Shown in pieces: positions 17,429-25,993 of a DNA stretch of 64,000 nucleotides. Where the stretch lies: contig NZ_JACCCY010000003.1 of NCBI RefSeq assembly GCF_013409575.1, positions 519,001 to 583,000 of the forward strand, written 5' to 3'. Position 1 is the stretch's first letter. Every line of letters begins with the position of its first letter. Under the pieces are notes generated by a model. That model was given only the letters and a program-made list of their open reading frames with translations. It made no database searches and was not told where the DNA came from. Source of the DNA: Macellibacteroides fermentans. Lineage in GTDB: Bacteria > Bacteroidota > Bacteroidia > Bacteroidales > Tannerellaceae. The translations under genes and the position numbers were made by a program.

Positions 17429-18246
17429 GACAACTTGTAAATCCCAGGCATAAAGAGCTCAGCGTTCGTTCACAAACGGAATTATTGGAAATACCAAGAA
17501 GTACACTGTATTACAAACCGATAGGAGAAAGTCCTGAAAATTTGGAAATAATGCAAAAGATGGATAAGCACCATATTGAACATCCCACTTGTGGCGTGTT
17601 GGGGATGCAGGATATGCTTCGTTTAAATGGATTTCAGATAAACCACAAACGAATCCGACGATTGATGCGCTTGATGAATATCCGGGTCAAATATCCTCAA
17701 AAAAGCTTGAGTAATCCGGGTGCCCGCAAGTACATCCTCCCTTATCTGCTTCGAGGTCTTGACATTGTAAAGACGAATCAGGTATGGTCCATAGATATCA
17801 GTTACATTCCAATGAAACAGGGATTTATGTATCTAACAGCTATCATGGATGTGCGAAGTCGCTACATTGTGGGCTGGAGCTTGTCAAATACGCTTGAGAA
17901 AAGTGTTTGCCTGGATCTGGTTGAAGAGTCGATCAGAAAATATGGTGCACCCGAAATCATCAACTCGGATCAAGGTGTTCAGTTCACCAATCCGTCCTGG
18001 ATCCAAACGCTTAAAGAAAAAGGCGTTAAAATCAGCATGGATGGAAAAGGACGTGCCAAGGATAATATCTGGATTGAACGATTTTGGCGCACGATCAAAC
18101 AAGAGTATGTATATTTGAATCCGTGTGATGACGGACTGGAGCTTTATAAAGGAATCAGGAAATATATGCAATATTACAACTACAACCGGGCGCATCAGGG
18201 GATAGGAAGACAAATTCCCGGTGTGGTGTATAAAACGGTTGCCTGA
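17425..18246 (+). CDS. IS3-family transposase OrfB (DDE integrase domain)
   Basis: 273 residues with an HTH_21-like N-terminal part (HPTCGVLGMQDMLRLNGFQI) and an rve integrase core. The DDE residues are visible in VWSIDISYIPM (first Asp), INSDQGVQFT (second Asp) and the DNIWIERFWRTIK helix (Glu). It lies in the -1 frame relative to orfA, so the active OrfAB fusion would form by frameshifting. All catalytic residues are present and there is no internal stop, so the element appears competent. Confidence 0.93.
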   Translation: MRQLVNPRHKELSVRSQTELLEIPRSTLYYKPIGESPENLEIMQKMDKHHIEHPTCGVLGMQDMLRLNGFQINHKRIRRLMRLMNIRVKYPQKSLSNPGARKYILPYLLRGLDIVKTNQVWSIDISYIPMKQGFMYLTAIMDVRSRYIVGWSLSNTLEKSVCLDLVEESIRKYGAPEIINSDQGVQFTNPSWIQTLKEKGVKISMDGKGRAKDNIWIERFWRTIKQEYVYLNPCDDGLELYKGIRKYMQYYNYNRAHQGIGRQIPGVVYKTVA

Positions 18247-18460
18247 GCGTTCTTTTCTTTTAAATGCAAAGAAAAGGTATGCTCCGATTCTTGAAAGGCT
18301 AAAATGAACAACCCTTCGCTAAAGCTACGGGCTGGCCTTGCATGAATCTACTCATACCTTAAAAAAGCATTGAAAAGAAAAAAACGAATAAAAATATTAA
18401 AAGGCCTTCATATAGGTAAAAGGCTGATCAAGTGGTCGAAAAAGAGGGAGTACTATATTA

Positions 18461-19557
18461 TTTCTATAAATCTAGATAAAAAAGAAAATGAAGAAATGTC
18501 TGAGTTTATTGAAAAAATAGAGCTCGTACCTCTACATACGGATACGAATAGTATTATTTCTACTTACAAAAAAATAGACTATTGTGATGAACTTGATATG
18601 TTTATAATATTAGACAAGGAATTGGTTGTTTCTCTTTTTTCAGGGGATGGCCAATTCATTGCTAATTCAAAAAACGTAATTGGGGAAGGTCCGAATGAGT
18701 ATAGAACAGCAGTCGACGTTATTTACAATCCCTTTTCAAGAGCCATAGAAATACTAAATCCATATGGAACAATATATAGATACAATACATCTTTTCAATT
18801 TATAGAGAAAATTAGTCTTGAACAGAACAGTAAAATATTCTCCCGATTTGTATCTATTAGTAATAATGAATACATTCTTACCCCTGTGATGTCTGGATAC
18901 AAAGATGCTACCATAGTATTTTGCAATTATAACAAAAAGAAAATTATCAAAAGTATTAGTTATGAAGAAGATTGTATTTCTTCTATAACAATGAACTATA
19001 ACCCATTCTTCACCTCCAATAATAACCTTATATTTTCCCCATTGTGTTTAAATTATAGTTTTTACCAAGTAGATCGAGTCAATCAGGATATCTCGCCTAT
19101 AATAAAGCTTGATTTCGGTGATAATACTATACAAAAAGAATCATTAATCGAAAAATTTGGCAACTCTTCTCAAGAGAATGAGAATCGGGAAGATATAGAA
19201 AGAAATCTAAAAACATTAAATGATATAAACTCTTTTCTATTAAAATCAAGTGCATCTATCCCCATCATAAAATTTTTTAATGAACAATACATATATACAT
19301 ACAGTATACAAAACAATAATAGAATAAGTTACATTTATAATAGAAAAAATAAACAAAGCTATATGCAAACCAATAATTCTCAAACAAAACTAATCTTCTG
19401 TCTGGGTATCAATAACAATTGTTTATACTCTGCAATTCAACCTTATGAGTTAGAAGAATACGTAGATAAAAATCTTATTCATGCAGATTATCAAAGTATT
19501 GTTAGTAAAATCAATGATGAAGACAATCCCATTATCGTAAAATACTATTTAAAATAA
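18461..19557 (+). pseudogene. Propeller 7, 3' fragment (interrupted by IS3 element)
   Basis: The continuation of the gene starting at 16960. The open frame from ATG 18370 begins inside the IS right end, so its first ~30 residues are element-derived. Host sequence resumes as ISINLDKKENEE, with IEKIELVPLHT and GEGPNEY following and a normal C-terminus (DEDNPIIVKYYLK). The remainder of the propeller is intact, implying a recent insertion. A truncated protein without a signal peptide could be made. Confidence 0.8.
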
Positions 19558-19715
19558 AACTATAACATCTAAACGCAACTTTCGCAGCACCGGTCAGCGT
19601 ACGAAGATACCGGCATCAACTGATACTTGTATCTTTCGAATATCTACGCCGAATAAGAGTAGACAAAGAAAGATAGAAAATACACAGATTTTAAATTTAA
19701 TAACATATTTAGAAA

Positions 19716-19868
19716 ATGGAGCAAATGATCTTCGGGGTAGCCATTATCGCTGCTATGGCTGTTGCAGACGGCTGGAATTTCAACAAGAGCACAAATGAAG
19801 TGGAAGTATCGAACAATGCCCAATTCATCTTTTTACAACAAACAACCTTTAAAAATATAATTAAATGA
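19716..19868 (+). CDS. NVEALA-like leader peptide overlapping propeller 8 (copy 2)
   Basis: A 50-codon frame, MEQMIFGVAIIAAMAVADGW followed by NFNKSTNEVEVSNNAQ, resembles NVEALA precursor leaders. The conserved core and Cys tail are absent and replaced by FIFLQQTTFKN. Its TGA overlaps the ATG of propeller 8 (ATGA at 19865-19868), suggesting translational coupling. It is homologous to 11273-11416. The 307-bp gap before propeller 8 also holds a degraded copy of the small-ORF module tail near 19630-19690. Confidence 0.45.
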   Translation: MEQMIFGVAIIAAMAVADGWNFNKSTNEVEVSNNAQFIFLQQTTFKNIIK

Positions 19869-21007
19869 TTTATATAAAAGCCATATTGTCAAGCGTACTT
19901 TTTTTACTTATCTGTTCATGTAACGATATAGCAAAAAATGGAGACACAAATGAACGATTAATATCTGTCAATTTAGAAAAGATTAGTAATCCAGATTTTA
20001 AAGAAATTTTTAGTTCTATAGAAATTTGTCCTTTAGAAACAAATAGTTCCTCTCTCATTGGTAATTTTTTCAATACTAAAAAAGCCTTATATATACCAAA
20101 TAAATATTATGTTGTCATTGACGGCAACTATGTAATTCATATTTTCAATATGAAAGGAGAATTTATTTCGAATTCATCCAAATGTATTGGTCAAGGTCCT
20201 CAAGAATATTCCATATTACAAGATGTAGTATATAACTATCATAATAACACACTCGACATACTTGATCCTTTTGGAAATATCTCTATTTATGACATAAATT
20301 TTAATTTTATCTCAAAGGATAAAATTAAAGCACAAACAAAAGATAGATTCAGAAAATTATTTGCGCTGAATAAAAGTCAATATATTCTTTTTGACAATGC
20401 CGAGAAAGGTGTTTTTACCATTTATGATTTAAATAATAATAAAACAATTAAAAAAATATCATACGCAGGATTAATTGCAGAATCAACAGCGATTACCTCT
20501 CCTTTCAATTTCTCAAAAGACATATCATATTTTACACCTCCAGAGGTTAGCAATTATCTCTTTATATATAAAGAAAAAGAAATGGAGTTAATACCTAGTT
20601 ATTACATTGAAGGAGGGAATAAAAGCATAGACAAAATAGATTTAAATACATTTAATTCGGTAGAAGAAAAATCGGAATTTATACTCAGAGACTCTCCTAA
20701 ATATTCTCCTATAGACAGGCTATACAATGAAAAATATATTATATCAACATATATAAAACAGCAAGAATTATTTATTAACATTTATAATTTAGAAACAAAC
20801 AACAATAAGACTTTCAAAAAAGATAAAAATGTAAGTCCTAATTTACCTTCCTTCTTTTCTATTGAAGGAAAAACCGTCTATGCCATCATTTATCCTACTG
20901 ATATCGGTCAATTTATAGACAATGATCTAATTACAAATAAAAACATTCTTCAAACAATAAAAGAAGATGATAATCCATGCATTATTAAATATAAACTAAA
21001 ACTATAA
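19865..21007 (+). CDS. 6-bladed beta-propeller lipoprotein (propeller 8)
   Basis: 380 residues, the intact twin of the frameshifted propeller 3. The signal peptide ends LICSC (Cys17 or Cys19). RLISVNLEKI, SIEICPLET and GQGPQEY (109-115) are the family landmarks, with the end DDNPCIIKYKLKL. The T7 run at 19899-19905 within the signal-peptide codons is the position where propeller 3 has T6, so this gene could itself slip. It starts in an ATGA overlap with the NVEALA-like frame and is followed after 4 nt by small ORF copy C. Confidence 0.83.
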   Translation: MIYIKAILSSVLFLLICSCNDIAKNGDTNERLISVNLEKISNPDFKEIFSSIEICPLETNSSSLIGNFFNTKKALYIPNKYYVVIDGNYVIHIFNMKGEFISNSSKCIGQGPQEYSILQDVVYNYHNNTLDILDPFGNISIYDINFNFISKDKIKAQTKDRFRKLFALNKSQYILFDNAEKGVFTIYDLNNNKTIKKISYAGLIAESTAITSPFNFSKDISYFTPPEVSNYLFIYKEKEMELIPSYYIEGGNKSIDKIDLNTFNSVEEKSEFILRDSPKYSPIDRLYNEKYIISTYIKQQELFINIYNLETNNNKTFKKDKNVSPNLPSFFSIEGKTVYAIIYPTDIGQFIDNDLITNKNILQTIKEDDNPCIIKYKLKL

Positions 21008-21011
21008 CACC

Positions 21012-21155
21012 ATGAGCAACAAACTCCAAGACTGTTTATCCTCCAATACACTTACAGAATACCCGAACGACCGGATATTAGTTCTATACTCTGCTGGTAC
21101 TGTAAATAGCGAACAGCACGTCAAAGTAAAGATAAAGGGGAATGTTCGGGAATGA
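21012..21155 (+). repeat. Recurring small ORF, copy C (47 codons)
   Basis: A frame beginning MSNKLQDCLSSNTL with …PNDRILVLYS…VKVKIKGN, in the same AACACCATGAG context after a propeller stop as copy A. The module's tail continues to about 21230. Confidence 0.45.
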
Positions 21156-21268
21156 TGGTAATATAACCGACAAACAGAATGAATCATATCATTCGACTTT
21201 CTGAGCTTAAAAACAGTAGGCAAAGGTAGAGAATAAACTAACTTACAATTTAATAAAAGAAAAAGAAC

Positions 21269-21340
21269 ATGAAGCAAATGATCTTCGGGGTAGCTATTAT
21301 CGCTGCTATGCCCTTTCATTTTTTTAAACGTCATCGTAGT
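21269..21340 (+). pseudogene. NVEALA-like leader fused in frame to propeller 9 (copy 3)
   Basis: ATG 21269 reads MKQMIFGVAIIAAM, nearly identical to the leader at 19716. It then changes to PFHFFKRHRS and runs in frame into the propeller's own ATG at 21341. A deletion has probably joined the peptide gene to the propeller. The fused frame would have two hydrophobic stretches. Confidence 0.55.
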
Positions 21341-22396
21341 ATGAAAGCAGTATTTTATATATTATCATCCATCATCGGTCTTACTTCATGCATGGAAAGA
21401 CCGGACAACTCCATGATAGGCTTGTTCAAAAACAAGAGTAATGAACAAACAAAAATATCCCAAATAAAAACTGATAGCGTCAGAAATCCTTACATAATGA
21501 ATTATCATAATGGGATGTTGGTTTTTGGAGATATTTTTCAACCTAAATTCATATCTATATTTGATGGATACAACGGAGACTTTTTAGGTGATTTTGCTTC
21601 ACAAGGAGTAGGTCCTGATGAGTTCGTTCATATAGGTAATATTTCTTGTATTAATGATAAAATAAGTTTATGGGATGCAGGGAAATCGACATTGACATTT
21701 GCAGGAATAGATCACAATAATATATTGTCCCCAACATTCCAAAATATAAAAATCAAAGAAGATACTACACTACTTTCGGTTTTCCAGGTAATACCTCTGC
21801 AGGAAGATCTGTTTGTCGCTACAGGCATAATCAAAAATCATCGTTTTGCTTTGTTAGATAAGAACGGAAATATTCTGAAACGATTCGGCAATTATCCTAA
21901 AGATTATAAGCCAAACAATACAGACATAGAAAATGGAGCAATATATCAATGTCTTTTGACTTCTCAAAATGAAAAAAAGGTATTTGCTGCGGCATGTGGA
22001 ATTGGAGAATCAATCATGTTTTATGACTTAAATAACAAAAACAATCCACATCTAATAAGAGAGTTTACATTCGATCATCCCCAATATGATCTGACTGGTG
22101 ATAATGAACAACCTGTTATTTTCTCTAAAGACAGCAAAAATGGATTTATTGACATTAAATCTTCTTCAAATTACTGTATTTGTCTTTTTTCTGGAGAAGT
22201 AAGAACAGAGGTCAATGATTATGGTGGGAATAAAATACTAATATTTGACTGGAAAGGTAATCCTATAAAATTAATTGTTTTAGAACAACAATACACAAAT
22301 CTAGCTATAGATGAGGAAAATAAGAGAATTCTTCTATTGGGTACGAGTTCTGAGACAAAAGATTACATCATATCTGAAATCGAATTACCCGAATAA
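21341..22396 (+). CDS. 6-bladed beta-propeller lipoprotein (propeller 9)
   Basis: 351 residues from ATG 21341, chosen because a lipoprotein signal begins there (MKAVFYILSSIIGLTSC, Cys17). The longer frame from 21269 adds a remnant NVEALA leader. GYNGDFLGDF and GVGPDEF (89-95) mark the family. The end (KILIFDWKGNPIKLIVLE, then a final blade) resembles propeller 4, so this is the second member of that subgroup. Function unknown; predicted to be envelope-anchored. Confidence 0.78.
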   Translation: MKAVFYILSSIIGLTSCMERPDNSMIGLFKNKSNEQTKISQIKTDSVRNPYIMNYHNGMLVFGDIFQPKFISIFDGYNGDFLGDFASQGVGPDEFVHIGNISCINDKISLWDAGKSTLTFAGIDHNNILSPTFQNIKIKEDTTLLSVFQVIPLQEDLFVATGIIKNHRFALLDKNGNILKRFGNYPKDYKPNNTDIENGAIYQCLLTSQNEKKVFAAACGIGESIMFYDLNNKNNPHLIREFTFDHPQYDLTGDNEQPVIFSKDSKNGFIDIKSSSNYCICLFSGEVRTEVNDYGGNKILIFDWKGNPIKLIVLEQQYTNLAIDEENKRILLLGTSSETKDYIISEIELPE

Positions 22397-22535
22397 ACAA
22401 AAAAAGGATCAGCAAAACCAAACATATGCTTATTTAATGGGGAAAAAGCCGTTAAATCACATTGTAACAATCTAGAGATCTATTATGTGGAACACACAAC
22501 CTTTATTTGAGATAATCTTTTTAATATCTTAAATC

Positions 22536-23744
22536 ATGAAAAAAGTATCATTCATTCTTTCTATATTTTTATTTCTAGGATGCTCCAGTAAAAAAGAACA
22601 TAATTCTAATTTCTCCATGGACCAAATAGAACAATTACAGTTAAGTAATGTCAAACCAATAAATATTCTCGATAAGGACAAGCTACTATTAGACTTCAAT
22701 GTTTTTTTAACTGAAAAAGAGATCTCAATAAACGAACTTGTTGACAATGTAAAATTAATACCCCTTCAAACAACAGAAGAATCCCTTATAGCAGAAGTCA
22801 ACAAGCTAATCTGTACAGAACATCATTATTTCATACTTGATTCAGATATCGGTAAAAATGTTTTTATCTTTTCCAGTGAGGGGACATTCATAAAAAGAAT
22901 ACCTACAGGTCAAGGTCCTGAAGAGATTTATAATCCAGGAGATATTGCCATTGATGAAGAGCAAAACCATTTGATAGTGTACAATAGAAAAGGACTTTCT
23001 TACTACGATTATAAAGGGAATTTTATTAAGAGGGAATTATTGCCATTCAATTTTAAAAATTTCAGAATAATACCTGATGGATTCCTATTCATTATTGCTC
23101 CAAATCAAAACAATCATCTCAAGGAGTTATCAAAAATGCAAGTTCTCATTACTGACAGGAATTTTCGTATTATCACAGCCGGACTTCCCTTTCACTATTC
23201 AGAAAATATCAGTTATGGTATAACAGATTATACTAGCTCACTTATGAATGAGACAAATTTTGCCTTCAAATTTTCCAATAAAATATACCAATATGTGGAT
23301 ACGCTTAGTATACAAGAAAAATATCAATTAGACTTTTCGGATAAAGAACTACCTGACCAATATCTAGGAATAAGCAGCAATGATATTTTTGATACTTTAA
23401 AAAACAATGACTTTTATTATTTCATGGGGAATTATATAAAAAATGATACACATGAATATTTTGCTCTTTATAACAGATATAATAAAAAGAGATTCCAAAC
23501 ATTCATTTTTCGAGATAAGGAAAGCGGAAAACTTATAGGAGGAAATAAAATTACTCTGAATGACAGTATTCCTTTTTTCAGCTATCCGTTGACTGCTTAC
23601 AAAAATGAATTTATTGGAGCCATCAGTCCACAAGCTATAAATCACTACCTCTCTGAAAATGAAGAGAAGAGGAAGAACAATACATTGTTCGATCAACTGG
23701 ACAGCGATTCAAATCCAATAGTAATAAAATATACCCTGAAATAA
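22536..23744 (+). CDS. 6-bladed beta-propeller lipoprotein (propeller 10)
   Basis: 402 residues, the longest paralogue, with a lipoprotein signal ending FLGC (Cys16). Landmarks are VKLIPLQTTEESLIAEV (72-88), GQGPEEI (125-131), DEEQNHLIVYNRKG as a blade, and DSNPIVIKYTLK at the end. It carries about 25 extra residues between signal and first blade compared with its neighbours. It is the last gene of the locus; 273 bp of AT-rich sequence without a gene follow, holding one copy of a 47-bp direct repeat. Confidence 0.82.
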   Translation: MKKVSFILSIFLFLGCSSKKEHNSNFSMDQIEQLQLSNVKPINILDKDKLLLDFNVFLTEKEISINELVDNVKLIPLQTTEESLIAEVNKLICTEHHYFILDSDIGKNVFIFSSEGTFIKRIPTGQGPEEIYNPGDIAIDEEQNHLIVYNRKGLSYYDYKGNFIKRELLPFNFKNFRIIPDGFLFIIAPNQNNHLKELSKMQVLITDRNFRIITAGLPFHYSENISYGITDYTSSLMNETNFAFKFSNKIYQYVDTLSIQEKYQLDFSDKELPDQYLGISSNDIFDTLKNNDFYYFMGNYIKNDTHEYFALYNRYNKKRFQTFIFRDKESGKLIGGNKITLNDSIPFFSYPLTAYKNEFIGAISPQAINHYLSENEEKRKNNTLFDQLDSDSNPIVIKYTLK

Positions 23745-23863
23745 TATATATAAATAAGATGAACATTATCCAAGTTAAACAAGTGAGGCTTAATTAAATG
23801 CTAAAAACAAATATACTCATATAATTTATACAATCCGGTATATGAAAATAGATGTCTTCATCT

Positions 23864-23910
23864 AAGTAATTAGCTCCGTTCAAGGTATAGATTAGTTGTT
23901 TTCATTCCAT
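23864..23910 (+). repeat. 47-bp direct repeat, left copy
   Basis: It begins AAGTAATTAGCTCCGTTCAA and matches 25761-25807 with a single difference (T/C). The two copies flank the AlbA-type regulator and hsdM fragment. Confidence 0.85.
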
Positions 23911-24017
23911 GGTTTACTTCTTATGGATTGATATTTGTAGCAATCATTCTCTTGATAGTATCTTTCATTGTCAATTTGAAACTGGAATCTTGAAATATCA
24001 TCCGATACAGATCGAAT

Positions 24018-25427
24018 TCATTTTATTGTTACCTCCCAATAGCCTCGGGTTCCGCCGATACGGGTTAGGAAGCCGTTTTCTTTCAATAGGTCGATGTGCG
24101 ATTGTGCTGCAGAATTATTAATGTTCAGCTCTTTTGCCAAGGATCTGACACTTATTCGGTTATTATTCATTATCAACGTCAAAACCTCTTTTTGTCTTTC
24201 GGATAACTCGATTGTACCACCTATTGTACCACCTATTGTACCACCTATTGTACCACCTATTGAGCTACCTATTGAGCCACCTATTGAGCCACCTTGACTG
24301 CTACTTTCTGGTGTGGTTTGTGATTGTGCTAAAGCAGTCTCTTCCATATAAACCGGCTCGGACGAGGGTAGGGCTATGCGGATGAAGTTGTCGGTAATTC
24401 TAAAGCAGCTCCGATCGTAGGTTTGCAGAATACGGGGGATTCCCGATCCAAGGTATTCCACCAGATCAATATCCTTATAAATGCGCATAATTTCCTTGTT
24501 GCGGGGCAGCGAATAGCCTTCGTAGAATTCTTCTTCGTTTAAGCCCTGTATCAATCCTCCGGCCGACGTAATTTCGATGCGGTTGGCAAAGATTTCGAAT
24601 TTGGGAGGAGCTTCGTTGGAAAAATCGTTATGAACTATGGCATTGATTACTGCTTCGCGCAGGGCAATGGAGTTCCACAAGCGCGACTCAATCCGCTCTT
24701 TGGAAGTTATAAGGGTTTTCGTACGGTTCTCTACTTCCAGCTTATCCAGTATTCGCTTGGTTGCCTTTATCAACGAGCAATAACCATATTCGTTGCTTTC
24801 TATCAGGTTCACCCGGTCTGTCCCGGCATATTTGGCTACTTTCATGGAATTACCGTTGTTGTCTGCCATTAGGTAAGCCACATAATTGTATTCTCGTGCT
24901 TCGGTTAGCAGTTCGAGATTGGCTGCAAACCGGTCAGTCAACGTATGCCCAGATTCATTGTAATAAATCTTAAGCTGCTCGAAGGTAAGGTCCTGGCGGG
25001 GCGATTTGATTTTACGTAGTGAACTCCGGGTACGTTTAGCAAACAGATCTTCGATCATCCGGTTAGACATAGGTTCGGCAGCCGAGCCTACCCGCAGGTA
25101 ACATCCCTTTTCGGACATGCCTTGCTTGCGTAGATAGTAAGGCTTTTCGGGTCCGGAAAGGATTGTTATCTTTAAGATCTGGTAACCCTCTTTTACTTCT
25201 TGTACGATATCGAACAAGCCCATACAAGAGGGCAGTATATTGTTTTTTAAACGGTCCTTTACTTTAAGTTGTACCTCGTCCGGTTGAGGCACACCAATGG
25301 CACGTCCGTTATCGTCGACGCCCAGATACAGTATACCTCCTTCGCGGCTGTTCAAAAAAGCTACAATCTCTTTTTCGAGGCCGTCGTTTAGTTCACGTTT
25401 CAATTCGATACGGTTGGATTCGTTCAT
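24018..25427 (-). CDS. AlbA_2/Schlafen-type ATP-binding regulator with GGTI repeat and C-terminal winged helix
   Basis: 469 residues. The N-terminal AlbA_2 (Schlafen AAA_4) domain (about 5-125) is shown by RIELKRELNDG and LNSREGGILYLGVDDNG. A GHKL-type ATPase-like part (about 260-360) is shown by ALREAVINAIVHNDF and FANRIEITSAGGL. Next come seven 4-residue units GGSI/GSSI/GGTI (about 380-407) and a winged helix (LSERQKEVLTL…SVRSLAKELNINNSA). Such proteins are often regulators beside type I restriction systems. Its start is 1 nt after the stop of an hsdM fragment, so the two are coupled. The DNA repeat (12-bp units, 24211-24294) is prone to length change. Confidence 0.85.
   Translation of the reverse strand: MNESNRIELKRELNDGLEKEIVAFLNSREGGILYLGVDDNGRAIGVPQPDEVQLKVKDRLKNNILPSCMGLFDIVQEVKEGYQILKITILSGPEKPYYLRKQGMSEKGCYLRVGSAAEPMSNRMIEDLFAKRTRSSLRKIKSPRQDLTFEQLKIYYNESGHTLTDRFAANLELLTEAREYNYVAYLMADNNGNSMKVAKYAGTDRVNLIESNEYGYCSLIKATKRILDKLEVENRTKTLITSKERIESRLWNSIALREAVINAIVHNDFSNEAPPKFEIFANRIEITSAGGLIQGLNEEEFYEGYSLPRNKEIMRIYKDIDLVEYLGSGIPRILQTYDRSCFRITDNFIRIALPSSEPVYMEETALAQSQTTPESSSQGGSIGGSIGSSIGGTIGGTIGGTIGGTIELSERQKEVLTLIMNNNRISVRSLAKELNINNSAAQSHIDLLKENGFLTRIGGTRGYWEVTIK
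24211..24294 (-). repeat. 12-bp tandem repeat inside the AlbA-type gene
   Basis: Seven 12-bp units related to CCACCTATTGTA on the plus strand, four of them the TI-type. In frame, they encode GG(T/S)I. Gain or loss of units would keep the frame and change linker length. Confidence 0.85.
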
Positions 25428-25428
25428 T

Positions 25429-25632
25429 TTAGTTCATATTTAGAATTTCACGAATCAATCCATCGCTCTGGTTCTCCAAAGCCAGAATATCGGCAGATGC
25501 GTCCAATCTTCGGAGTACAAACATTGGCAAAATTACATCCCGGTACTTACCACGTACATATACATCACGCAGACAATCGTCTGCAATTGACCAGATAAAG
25601 GATACTATTTTGTTGTGTGCTGCAGTATTCAT
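25429..25632 (-). pseudogene. Truncated type I methyltransferase start (hsdM fragment)
   Basis: 67 residues. The first ~45 (AAHNKIVSFIWSIADDCLRD, then VILPMFVLRRLDA) match the N-terminus of HsdM, the type I restriction-modification methyltransferase. The remainder (ILALENQSDGLIREILNMN) is not the usual continuation and ends after 22 residues, so most of the gene, including the SAM and NPPF motifs, has been deleted. It sits directly before the AlbA-type regulator in the same direction. It cannot be an active methylase; it might survive as a leader ORF. Confidence 0.75.
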
Positions 25633-25760
25633 TGAATCATCTTTTAATTATCAACCTTGTATCTTAAAATTACAATAACTACAAAGATAGACTATTTTTC
25701 AAGAATAAATAAAATAGGGAGACTTCTCATTTTGTCTTACATCAATAAAGGATTTCATTT

Positions 25761-25807
25761 AAGTAATTAGCTCCGTTCAAGGCATAGATTAGTTGTTTTC
25801 ATTCCAT
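25761..25807 (+). repeat. 47-bp direct repeat, right copy
   Basis: Matches 23864-23910 with one difference. It lies in the 540-bp gene-free stretch 25633-26171, which also holds the two 22-bp-period arrays described below. Confidence 0.85.
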
Positions 25808-25844
25808 GATTTATTCGTCTTCCCTTCTCCTAAATGAAAAAAAA

Positions 25845-25900
25845 ACTTTACTTAAGTATAAAAAAAACTTTACTTAAGGAAAAAATAAATTATACTTAAG
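25845..25900 (+). repeat. Three 22-bp-spaced repeats, ACTTTACTTAAG type
   Basis: ACTTTACTTAAG at 25845 and 25867, and ATTATACTTAAG at 25889, each separated by A-rich DNA. The exact 22-bp period equals two helical turns and suggests protein binding on one face. Confidence 0.6.
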
Positions 25901-25993
25901 GAAAGTTTTGTCGGGACTTTTCTTCTCATTTACCGGTACTTTTTATCTAAAATGTATATACATTTGGGATGATTTATTATGACTTTCGCTGTT

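Larger units (their letters stand above)
17045..18460 (+). mobile_element. IS3-family insertion sequence, 1410 bp, with TTA target duplication
   Basis: The element spans 17048-18457. Its ends are imperfect inverted repeats (left TATAATACTCCCC…GACCACTTG, right complement TATAGTACTCCC…GACCACTTG). A 3-bp duplication TTA (17045-17047 and 18458-18460) flanks it. It carries orfA and orfB in the IS3 arrangement and lies inside propeller 7. The boundaries are supported by the exact restoration of the host frame. Confidence 0.85.

Noticed and set aside
23909-24121. 70-residue plus-strand frame
   Set aside because: It covers the direct repeat and the end of the AlbA-type gene; no family features.
24094-24297. 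Plus-strand frame with PPIVPPIV repeats
   Set aside because: It is the antisense reading of the 12-bp repeat inside the AlbA-type gene.
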